Shown here: positions 1-5,470 of the stretch, piece by piece
How positions within the stretch are numbered: position 1 is the stretch's first letter
Layout of the letters: each line of letters opens with the position of its first letter
NCBI GenBank assembly: GCA_040007895.1
Contig: JBDTUE010000267.1
Span: forward strand, 1 to 5,760
From: JADJLQ01 sp040007895
GTDB taxonomy: Bacteria > Bacteroidota > Bacteroidia > Chitinophagales > Saprospiraceae
Direction of reading: 5' to 3'
DNA length: 5,760 nucleotides
The notes under the pieces: generated by a model
Seen by the model: the letters and a program-made list of their open reading frames with translations, nothing else
What the model was told of the DNA's origin: nothing
The model's database searches: none
Translations under genes and position numbers: made by a program

Positions 1-41
1 AATTTGACATAAGAATAGGGTGTTCTCATAGTGTGTTCATA

Positions 42-76
42 CCTCACTGACAGTCTTGTCAGTGGGGTTTTTTTTT
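42..76 (+). terminator. Rho-independent terminator of an upstream gene outside the window
   Basis: An 11-base-pair stem (42-52 pairing with 57-67, one G-U wobble) closes a four-base GTCT loop and is followed directly by nine T residues (68-76). This is a textbook intrinsic terminator reading on the plus strand. There is no A-run on the 5' side, so it should not work well in the other direction. The gene it ends lies mostly or wholly left of position 1; bases 1-41 have stops in all three plus frames by position 50, so I cannot say which frame is coding or whether the transcript is an RNA gene. Confidence 0.9.
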
Positions 77-120
77 ATTCAAAATTTCCTTTAATTTTAG
101 TATTCATAAATTAAACCCCT

Positions 121-297
121 TTGACTTATAAGCTCAAAATATTTTTTATTCTGATTAGTTTTTTATCAATATCTGCATGCGCTGTAGGCAGCGGGTGTCC
201 TGCTGAAAAGGCTAATACCGTAAAGTATACGCGCCAGGGACAAATAAAAGGGAAGACCGGGAAAACTAAATTATTCCCTAAAAACATGAAAAAATAA
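121..297 (+). CDS. Small predicted lipoprotein, 58 codons, TTG start
   Basis: This short frame has a signal peptide followed by a lipobox. The first residues, (M)TYKLK, carry two lysines, then comes a hydrophobic run IFFILISFLSIS and the lipobox I-S-A-C with the cysteine at residue 20. After lipidation and cleavage by signal peptidase II the mature protein would be about 39 residues, basic, beginning CAVGSGCPAEKA and ending in KNMKK. No ATG lies ahead of the signal peptide and an in-frame TAA sits at 112-114, so TTG at 121 is the only sensible start. The gene sits between the terminator at 42-76 and dapB, with its stop only 4 bases from the dapB stop on the other strand. Tiny lipoproteins of this kind are common in Bacteroidota and usually have no known function; I do not recognise a named family. 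The alternative is a chance open frame, but the complete signal peptide and lipobox argue against that. Confidence 0.7.
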   Translation: MTYKLKIFFILISFLSISACAVGSGCPAEKANTVKYTRQGQIKGKTGKTKLFPKNMKK

Positions 298-301
298 TCG
301 A

Positions 302-1018
302 TCAGGTAAACAGATCATCCATACCATAGACTCCTATCCGCCCATTTAACCATTCTGCTGCAGATACTACTCCGGATACAAAACCTCCCCTGGAAAATGC
401 TTCATGAGTAAATATTAGTCTATCGTGCTCACCTTTATATTCGACGGTGTGAGTACCACACACGTCACCAACTCGATCACTGGATATAGGTATAGAACCA
501 TCTTCAACCCAGCCTGGCTGATCAGCTTTGTTCCATGTTTTAAATCGTTTTGAAGTTTTCAACATGGTTTCAGCTAATGTAACTGCGGTTCCGCTTGGTG
601 CATCTTTTTTTTGATCATGATGTATTTCATGCAAGCCAAGTTTATAATTATTGAATGCATCTAATTTCTCTGACAAGTATCCGGAGATTTGCCAGAAAAG
701 ATGGACACCAATACTAAAGTTGGAGGAATAAAAGAAGCTGCCGTCTTTAACTTTACAATAATCCTTGAGTGAATCTAATTCTTTGTGCCAACCGGTGGTG
801 CCGCTTACTATTGGAATTTGATTATCAATGCAATATCTAATATTCTGCGATGCAGATGCGGGTTGGGTAAATTCGATAGCAATATCAGTACCTTTCAAAA
901 CTTCAAGACCGGTGCCCAACAAAGGATCTACAATACTGTATATGTGGTGGCCTTTTTGAATACATAATTGTTCAATTTCTTTCCCCATTTTCCCATAGCC
1001 AATAATACTAATATTCAT
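302..1018 (-). CDS. dapB: 4-hydroxy-tetrahydrodipicolinate reductase DapB
   Basis: DapB is a cytoplasmic enzyme that reduces 4-hydroxy-tetrahydrodipicolinate to tetrahydrodipicolinate with NAD(P)H in the diaminopimelate/lysine pathway, which also feeds peptidoglycan. The N-terminal Rossmann fold shows the dinucleotide motif GYGKMG at residues 7-12, then EFT (49-51) and the GTTG segment at 73-76. The C-terminal catalytic domain has E-I-H-H at 131-134 and K-K-D-A-P-S-G-T at 137-144, in which H133 and K137 match the E. coli catalytic histidine and lysine. A further conserved stretch, R182-V-G-D and G188-T-H190, lies near the end. At 238 residues it is shorter than the E. coli enzyme (about 270), as is usual in Bacteroidota. 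The ATG start gives a complete N-terminal beta strand directly before the glycine motif. It is transcribed away from accD and converges on the small lipoprotein gene; no clear terminator follows it. I see no strong promoter match upstream. Confidence 0.96.
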   Translation of the reverse strand: MNISIIGYGKMGKEIEQLCIQKGHHIYSIVDPLLGTGLEVLKGTDIAIEFTQPASASQNIRYCIDNQIPIVSGTTGWHKELDSLKDYCKVKDGSFFYSSNFSIGVHLFWQISGYLSEKLDAFNNYKLGLHEIHHDQKKDAPSGTAVTLAETMLKTSKRFKTWNKADQPGWVEDGSIPISSDRVGDVCGTHTVEYKGEHDRLIFTHEAFSRGGFVSGVVSAAEWLNGRIGVYGMDDLFT

Positions 1019-1165
1019 ACTAAACCTAATTTTAAAGACACGATAAATTTATGAGCTAATACCATTATTCCTTGCTCTGACGACCATTTCCAATTGAAGA
1101 AACGGATCATCTAAATCAGGGTGGCTCTCCACGAACAATAAGGGGGCTAAATTAAGAGGAATACT

Positions 1166-1173
1166 TATATTTG
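1166..1173 (+). promoter_or_regulatory. Candidate -7 box of the accD promoter
   Basis: TATATTTG matches the Bacteroidota -7 consensus TAnnTTTG exactly and lies 39 bases before the accD ATG, which predicts a leader of roughly 30 bases. No TTG or TTTG is found at the expected 17-23 bases upstream, so the -33 element is missing or weak. The box and its downstream flank (TATATTTGCATGC) differ at one base from the corresponding stretch of the bshC promoter, TATATTTGCACGC. Confidence 0.45.
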
Positions 1174-1212
1174 CATGCTCCAAAAGAGGCCCTTTGAAAG
1201 AAAAAACACTGC

Positions 1213-2067
1213 ATGGGTTGGTTTAAACGATTACGACACGGCATACAGACCGCAACTAAAAACAAGAAGGAAACTCCTGAAGGTATTTGGCATAAGTGTG
1301 AGCAGTGTAAGCATACTAGTACTTTCACAGAGCTTCAAGAAAACTATTACAAGTGTGTAAAGTGTAATCATCATGTGAGGATTGGCAGCCAGGAATATTT
1401 CGAAATCATCTTTGATGCTCAAAAATTCATTTTACTTTTTGAAAACCTTGAAGCAATAGACATGCTGGAATTTTCCGATCTCAAGACGTATAAAGTGAGA
1501 TTGGAAGATGCTAAAGAAAAAACTGGACTTAATTCAGCAGTGCGGGTTGCTCAGGGAAAAGTGAATAAGAAAAACCTGGTGATCGCCTGCATGGATTTTA
1601 GTTTTATTGGAGGATCCCTCGCTAGCGTAGAGGGTGAAAAAATATCCAGAGCTATCGATCAATGTCTTGAATTGGAATGTCCCCTTTTAATTATTTCTAA
1701 ATCGGGTGGTGCCAGAATGATGGAGTCAGCTTTTTCTCTAATGCAATTAGCTAAAACCTCTGCAAAATTGACGCTACTGGCAGATGCGGGTTTGCCTTTC
1801 TTTTCCCTTATGACTGATCCCACTACCGGTGGAGTGACGGCATCATTCGCTATGCTGGGCGATATCAATATGGCTGAACCTAAAGCCTTAATCGGATTTG
1901 CCGGACCCAGACTAATTAAAGAGGCCATCAAAAAAGACCTGCCTGAAGATTTTCAATCTTCGGAGTTTTTATTGGAACATGGCTTTCTTGACTTTATCAT
2001 TGATCGCAAAGACCTTAAATCCAGGCTTGAAGAGCTTATTTCTATTTTTCAAAAAGTGGATGCCTGA
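1213..2067 (+). CDS. accD: Acetyl-CoA carboxylase carboxyltransferase subunit beta AccD
   Basis: AccD pairs with AccA to form the cytoplasmic carboxyltransferase that moves the carboxyl group from biotin on BCCP to acetyl-CoA, giving malonyl-CoA for fatty-acid synthesis. The N-terminus holds the family's zinc ribbon, with cysteines at residues 29, 32, 48 and 51 (C-x2-C, then C-x2-C). The crotonase-like carboxyltransferase domain follows: F-I-G-G-S at 131-135, SGGARM at 164-169, LMQLAKTSAK at 176-185, TDPTTGGV at 201-208 and PKALIGFAGPR at 223-233. The length of 284 residues is normal. The start MGWFKR is the typical short lead-in of Bacteroidota AccD ahead of the zinc ribbon; an overlapping frame starting at 1175 has no such similarity. 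The gene stands alone on the plus strand, divergent from dapB and convergent with bshC (5 bases between stops). accA is not in the window. Confidence 0.97.
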   Translation: MGWFKRLRHGIQTATKNKKETPEGIWHKCEQCKHTSTFTELQENYYKCVKCNHHVRIGSQEYFEIIFDAQKFILLFENLEAIDMLEFSDLKTYKVRLEDAKEKTGLNSAVRVAQGKVNKKNLVIACMDFSFIGGSLASVEGEKISRAIDQCLELECPLLIISKSGGARMMESAFSLMQLAKTSAKLTLLADAGLPFFSLMTDPTTGGVTASFAMLGDINMAEPKALIGFAGPRLIKEAIKKDLPEDFQSSEFLLEHGFLDFIIDRKDLKSRLEELISIFQKVDA

Positions 2068-2072
2068 ACGTC

Positions 2073-3662
2073 TTAGATTTTAATCACTTTAAATTGATTA
2101 TCTAAAGGATTAAAATCCTGTAACAAAGTCTCTATAAACCTGCTTCCATATTCTGCATAAAACGTCATGAAGTTTTCCCTTCTTTCCAGTAGAGTAGAGT
2201 CAGGCAATAGTTTATCCTGCAGTTTTCTAATTTTATTCAACTGAACTTCGGATTTAAGTTTTTCAGCTTTTAAAAGTTTTTTTTCAATATGTTCTATTGA
2301 TTTCAAAAGCTTTGCTTTCTCTGCATCAATACTTGGTCCCAACGTTTTATCAACTAATTCAGCTTTGCTTCGGATACGATCCATCCATTCCTGAATACCT
2401 GTTGATTCTTCCAGCAATTGAATGGGATGGGTGCTCAAAGACTCAGCCAATTGATTTAATAAAATATCGGTTCTTGTCGTAAGATCAGAGACCCGGAGAT
2501 TAAATTGGTTAAGTAAATCAAATTGATCTTGTTGCATGATCATAAAAGAATCTCTTCTGATCAGCATAGGGTAGGGAACCCCTAGGGTTTCAAATTGAAG
2601 TTTTCGCTCCAGCCAGTAAGCCAATTCACCACCTCCCCCAACATAGGCTAAGTTAGGTAAGATCGTTTCCTGATACAGCGGACGCATGAGTACATTTGGA
2701 CTGAAGTGTTCTGGATGCTGATCCAACTCTTCGTTCATTTCCTCAGTTGTAAATTTTTGTTCTTTGCCAAATATGGAATAGGTATCACCAATTTTTTCAA
2801 TTCTATCCCGGAAACCTTTACCGAAGTAGAAAAAATTTATGTCCCGGGCAAAAGAAGCAGGTTCAAATCCTATAGCTGAGAGTTCAGCCTGTGTTTTTTG
2901 AATCAATGGTTTGGATACGGATTGAGTGACTTCTGTTTTGATTAAAGACTTAAATTGTTGTTTTAGCCTGGCATCATCCGTGTTCAGGACTATTATTCCG
3001 AGTGGGCCAAGTATTTCATGCAGCATGATTTGGAAAGCCTCTGCAAAACTATGTTCAGGTTGATAGGCACGGTCCAGGACTTTGATCAGCTCCTCACCAT
3101 ATTTTGTATTGATTAATTGTTGTTTTACCTGGGCAAGAATTTCATCTATCCCTTCCAACGAGTATCTTCCCACCGGACCTTTTTGTTCTGTATGCCAGGT
3201 GATTTTATTTCCAAATAAATATGTATGATTTAATTCATCGACATCGTGATCTTCCGACCCAATGACAAAAAAGGGAATTATATTATAGGTTGATTGTTGT
3301 TCATTGATTTGTCGGGCCAGTTTAATTACACTAAGCGCTTTTGAGATTACAAAAGAAGGTCCTGTAAACAAACTTGGCTGATGAGCAGTAGTGACTGTAA
3401 ATGTATTTTCTTCAAGAACGGATTCAATAAGATGATTCACCGTTGTATTGGGACTCATTTTTTTATATTGATCGATCAATACTTCATGCAATAGTTTCCT
3501 ATTGGTCAAATACTTTTTTCGATCATTAATAATTGATTCCATTGATGACAGGCTAGGAGTCCATTTGACAAAATTGGATAACGCAGTCAAGGGCTTGGCA
3601 AATTCACGATCAATTTTACTGAAGGCAGGAAAGTCTGATATACCTATGGAGTCTAATAACAT
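2073..3662 (-). CDS. bshC: Bacillithiol biosynthesis cysteine-adding enzyme BshC
   Basis: BshC is the last enzyme of bacillithiol synthesis; it is thought to join cysteine to glucosaminyl-malate, giving the low-molecular-weight thiol used for redox balance and detoxification. Visible family hallmarks are TTAHQPSLFTGP at residues 91-102 (the usual form is TGQQPGLFTGP), PFFVIGSEDHD at 130-140, FSPNVLMRPLYQE at 320-332, LPNLAYVGGGGELAYW at 335-350 and a R-R-D-S segment at 369-372. Residues about 428-485 are rich in K, E and L with heptad character and match the C-terminal coiled coil of the family. The full length of 529 residues is normal and the frame is intact. The ATG start is supported by a promoter directly upstream. 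The bshA and bshB partners are not in the window. Oddities are small: H instead of the first Q in the QQPGLFTG motif, and GGGGE where GGPGE is more common. Confidence 0.95.
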   Translation of the reverse strand: MLLDSIGISDFPAFSKIDREFAKPLTALSNFVKWTPSLSSMESIINDRKKYLTNRKLLHEVLIDQYKKMSPNTTVNHLIESVLEENTFTVTTAHQPSLFTGPSFVISKALSVIKLARQINEQQSTYNIIPFFVIGSEDHDVDELNHTYLFGNKITWHTEQKGPVGRYSLEGIDEILAQVKQQLINTKYGEELIKVLDRAYQPEHSFAEAFQIMLHEILGPLGIIVLNTDDARLKQQFKSLIKTEVTQSVSKPLIQKTQAELSAIGFEPASFARDINFFYFGKGFRDRIEKIGDTYSIFGKEQKFTTEEMNEELDQHPEHFSPNVLMRPLYQETILPNLAYVGGGGELAYWLERKLQFETLGVPYPMLIRRDSFMIMQQDQFDLLNQFNLRVSDLTTRTDILLNQLAESLSTHPIQLLEESTGIQEWMDRIRSKAELVDKTLGPSIDAEKAKLLKSIEHIEKKLLKAEKLKSEVQLNKIRKLQDKLLPDSTLLERRENFMTFYAEYGSRFIETLLQDFNPLDNQFKVIKI

Positions 3663-3699
3663 GAGAGAATATTAAAGCGTGCAAATATACATGAGAGAA
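3659..3699 (-). repeat. Pair of 11-base direct repeats flanking the bshC -7 box
   Basis: The 11-mer ACATGAGAGAA occurs exactly at 3659-3669 and 3689-3699, 30 bases apart start to start. Read on the minus strand (TTCTCTCATGT), one copy holds the bshC start codon and the other lies immediately ahead of the TATATTTG box. It may be chance, a small duplication, or a binding site for a regulator. The upstream ATG is not an alternative start because its frame closes after six codons. Confidence 0.5.
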
Positions 3700-3710
3700 C
3701 TATCCTCCAA
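3682..3710 (-). promoter_or_regulatory. bshC promoter, Bacteroidota type
   Basis: On the minus strand a TTG (3708-3710) is followed after 18 bases by TATATTTG (3682-3689). This fits the Bacteroidota principal-sigma promoter pattern TTG-N17-23-TAnnTTTG with no mismatch. The -7 box ends 19 bases before the bshC ATG, predicting a leader of only about 10-15 bases. A short inverted repeat, ATCCT/AGGAT (3702-3706 and 3713-3717), overlaps the -33 element. The position implies bshC is transcribed separately from the gene upstream. Confidence 0.7.
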
Positions 3711-3753
3711 TCAGGATTAAGCTTTTTATAACGTTTGCTATAGTAGTATACAA

Positions 3754-4422
3754 TTAGTTTTTTGGAGACCTCCTGATCAATTCATAAAAGGCCAGGCAAA
3801 GAAATACTTTTTCTTCTACTTCATCCATATCATTGAGGTATTGAAAAGCTCTTGGATTCCTGGTTTCTTTTTTAGATTCATTAATAATACTTCCAGCTAT
3901 TTTATTATTTACCTGGATATTTAATAATGCGCTTTCACTTCGGTCAATTTGTGCGATCACATTTTTGTCATTGTACCACAACTTTCCCTGATGGTCCAGT
4001 TTTCCAAAATATTCCTGATCAATAAATGCCTGAACTTCTTTACTAAGAATCAGGTAGGCAAATTCATGTTTTGTATTTCTGACGATCAATACTCCTTCTT
4101 CAGGGCCATACATTTTTTGGAGATATACCATCAACGGTTCATGGTATATAGATTGAAATACCCCTCTAAATATTTTATATGAAAAAGATTTCTTTACCTG
4201 CCTGTGCTGAATAAGGCTAAATAATTCCATTTCATGCTTATTCCATTGGATAAGGTGATCTGCAGCCCAGGACTTTAATTCAGGTTGTAATGTTCTAAGA
4301 TCATTACGTAACTTAAACGATGCTGAGCGGAAACCGGAAAATAATTTATCTAAAATGGAAATCACACCTGCAAAACTAAAAATAAAGAGAAGTATAACAA
4401 CAAAAAAGATAAACCTGATCAT
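3754..4422 (-). CDS. Unrecognised single-pass membrane protein behind rpoD
   Basis: I do not recognise this 222-residue protein. Residues 3-22 form a clear membrane segment (FIFFVVILLFIFSFAGVI); there is no signal-peptidase or lipobox cleavage site, so it is probably an N-terminally anchored protein. The remainder is soluble. Residues about 33-100 look helical and basic. Residues about 109-180 alternate hydrophobic and polar residues like a beta-rich fold, including VLIVRNT, FAYLILS, KLWYND and ALLNIQVNNKIAGSI. The end (199-218) is an acidic-to-hydrophobic helix running into ELIRRS. The beta pattern with 'NVIAQI' and 'KIAGSI' loosely recalls tubby/scramblase-like folds, but this is only an impression. 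The ATG lies 22 bases after the rpoD stop on the same strand, so the two genes are probably co-transcribed. No terminator is obvious after it. Composition resembles the neighbours, giving no sign of recent transfer. Confidence 0.88.
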   Translation of the reverse strand: MIRFIFFVVILLFIFSFAGVISILDKLFSGFRSASFKLRNDLRTLQPELKSWAADHLIQWNKHEMELFSLIQHRQVKKSFSYKIFRGVFQSIYHEPLMVYLQKMYGPEEGVLIVRNTKHEFAYLILSKEVQAFIDQEYFGKLDHQGKLWYNDKNVIAQIDRSESALLNIQVNNKIAGSIINESKKETRNPRAFQYLNDMDEVEEKVFLCLAFYELIRRSPKN

Positions 4423-4444
4423 GAATTAATCCTGACCAAATAAA

Positions 4445-5311
4445 CTAGCCCAGATACGACTTTAAAGAATTCTGATGCATGGACCTTCTTAATCTTCGAA
4501 TAGCCCGTTCTTTAACTTGTCGGACCCGTTCTCTGGTAAGACCATACATGTCACCAATCTCTTCAAGCGTTAGAGGTTTGTTTCCATCAAGCCCAAAATA
4601 AGCAGAAAGAACTTCCATTTCTCTTGGAGCAAGTACAGTCATTCCATACTCAACTTCTTTTTTCAGAGATTCCTTCATCAATCCAAGATCAGGGCTATCT
4701 TCTGTCTCATGCATATAGATATCGATCATGGAAATATCATCTTCATCTGTGCCTATTGGGGCATCAAATGAAACGTGACGCATATTGCTTTTGAGCACAT
4801 GGTTGACGTCTTTAACCGCAACTCCTAGAGCATCGGCAAGTTCTTCTGGTGAAGGCTCTCGTTCAAATTCCTGCACAAAAGTGATATAAGCTTCGTTCAG
4901 ACGATTATATGAACCTACCTTATTGACAGGCATCCTTACGATACGGCTATATTCTACAATTGCCTGCAGGATGGATTGTCTGATCCACCATACTGCATAG
5001 GATATAAATTTAAAACCTTTAGTTTCATCAAATCTTTTAGCGGCTTTGATCAAACCGACATTTCCTTCATTGATGAGATCGCTGAGGGACAGACCTTGAT
5101 TTTGGTATTGTTTTGCAACAGAAACTACAAACCTTAAATTGGATTTGCACATTACTTCGAGGGCTTCTTCATCCCCCTCACGAATACGACGGGCATACTC
5201 TGCTTCTTGCTCCGGAGTGAGCATACCCAGTTTAGCAATATCATTGAGGTATTTCTCAAGCGATACCGACTCCCGGTTGGTGATTTTATTAGTTATCTTT
5301 AATTGTCTCAT
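4445..5311 (-). CDS. rpoD: Principal RNA polymerase sigma factor RpoD/SigA (sigma-70 family)
   Basis: This is the housekeeping sigma factor, which directs core RNA polymerase to promoters. It begins MRQLKITNKITNRES, the characteristic start of Bacteroidota principal sigma factors, and lacks region 1.1, so its 288 residues are the normal length for the phylum. Region 1.2 spans about 16-47. Region 2 spans about 55-130 and includes NLRFVVSVAKQYQ, GLSLSDLINEGNVGLIKAAKRFD and the core FKFISYAVWWIRQSI with W108, W109 and Q112. Region 3 spans about 131-205. Region 4 spans about 222-280, with the -35-binding helix-turn-helix LTLEEIGDMYGLTRERVRQV at 247-266. The C-terminus SLKSYLG is also typical. Where many Bacteroidota have AEQSRIVRLPLN after the tryptophans, this protein reads VEYSRIVRMPVN (Y121 instead of Gln). 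It follows a repeat-tailed gene by 146 bases, has a Shine-Dalgarno sequence unusual for the phylum, and is followed closely by a membrane protein gene. Confidence 0.97.
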   Translation of the reverse strand: MRQLKITNKITNRESVSLEKYLNDIAKLGMLTPEQEAEYARRIREGDEEALEVMCKSNLRFVVSVAKQYQNQGLSLSDLINEGNVGLIKAAKRFDETKGFKFISYAVWWIRQSILQAIVEYSRIVRMPVNKVGSYNRLNEAYITFVQEFEREPSPEELADALGVAVKDVNHVLKSNMRHVSFDAPIGTDEDDISMIDIYMHETEDSPDLGLMKESLKKEVEYGMTVLAPREMEVLSAYFGLDGNKPLTLEEIGDMYGLTRERVRQVKERAIRRLRRSMHQNSLKSYLG

Positions 5312-5319
5312 ATTCTCTT

Positions 5320-5328
5320 CCTCCTCCT
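5320..5328 (-). promoter_or_regulatory. Strong Shine-Dalgarno sequence of rpoD
   Basis: On the minus strand AGGAGGAGG precedes the rpoD ATG. It offers AGGAGG in two registers, 8 and 11 bases from the start codon. Such a perfect match to the 16S rRNA tail is unusual here, because Bacteroidota ribosomes normally hide the anti-Shine-Dalgarno tail and most of their genes have none. None of the other genes in this window has a comparable sequence before its start. Confidence 0.75.
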
Positions 5329-5374
5329 ACTTACTTACGCGTTTACGAGCTGAAAAGTTTCTCTAATAAACACA

Positions 5375-5401
5375 AAAGGGAGGAAAACGCTCGCTCCCTT
5401 T
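5375..5401 (-). terminator. Hairpin in the rpoD leader: possible weak terminator or attenuator
   Basis: An 8-base-pair perfect inverted repeat, AAAGGGAG and CTCCCTTT, with an 11-base loop lies between the upstream gene and rpoD. On the minus strand it runs into TTTTGTGTTTATT, a broken T-tract. It could end the upstream transcript, act as an attenuator in the rpoD leader, or simply be a leader structure. Part of its 3' arm and loop is complementary to the rpoD Shine-Dalgarno sequence. The plus-strand side is also followed by T-rich sequence, but no plus-strand gene needs ending here. Confidence 0.45.
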
Positions 5402-5443
5402 CATTAGTTTAACTTTTTATTATGACTAAAATCAAATATTATA

Positions 5444-5470
5444 CAAAAATAAATGTGTTAATCCTCCCAA
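5444..5470 (-). promoter_or_regulatory. Candidate rpoD promoter
   Basis: On the minus strand TATTTTTG (5444-5451) fits the TAnnTTTG box, with a TTG (5468-5470) 16 bases upstream, one base short of the usual 17-23 spacing. The TTG falls in the last codons of the preceding gene. Transcription from here would give rpoD a leader of about 125 bases containing the hairpin and Shine-Dalgarno sequence. A second near-match, AATATTTG at 5433-5440, has no suitable partner. Confidence 0.35.

Noticed and set aside
249..279. AGGGAA/TTCCCT inverted repeat near the dapB 3' end as a dapB terminator
   Set aside because: Only six base pairs with a 19-base loop, lying inside the lipoprotein coding region, with a broken T-tract on the minus strand. 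Too weak to annotate.
1019..1060. dapB promoter candidates TAGGTTTA and TAAATTTA on the minus strand
   Set aside because: Each differs from TAnnTTTG at the last base, none has a TTG at proper spacing, and one is too close to the start codon.
1175..1360. Plus-strand open frame starting just before accD
   Set aside because: It overlaps the accD start in another frame, ends within it, and its translation has no recognisable features; AccD in the 1213 frame is unambiguous.
1659..1931. 90-codon minus-strand open frame inside accD
   Set aside because: It is the antisense shadow of the conserved carboxyltransferase core of AccD.
2107..2118. GGATTAAAATCC palindrome near the bshC 3' end as a terminator
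   Set aside because: Short five-base arms, no T-run, and located within the bshC coding sequence.
5139..5366. 75-codon plus-strand frame over the rpoD start and leader
   Set aside because: Serine-rich antisense translation of the sigma factor N-terminus and leader; no independent support.
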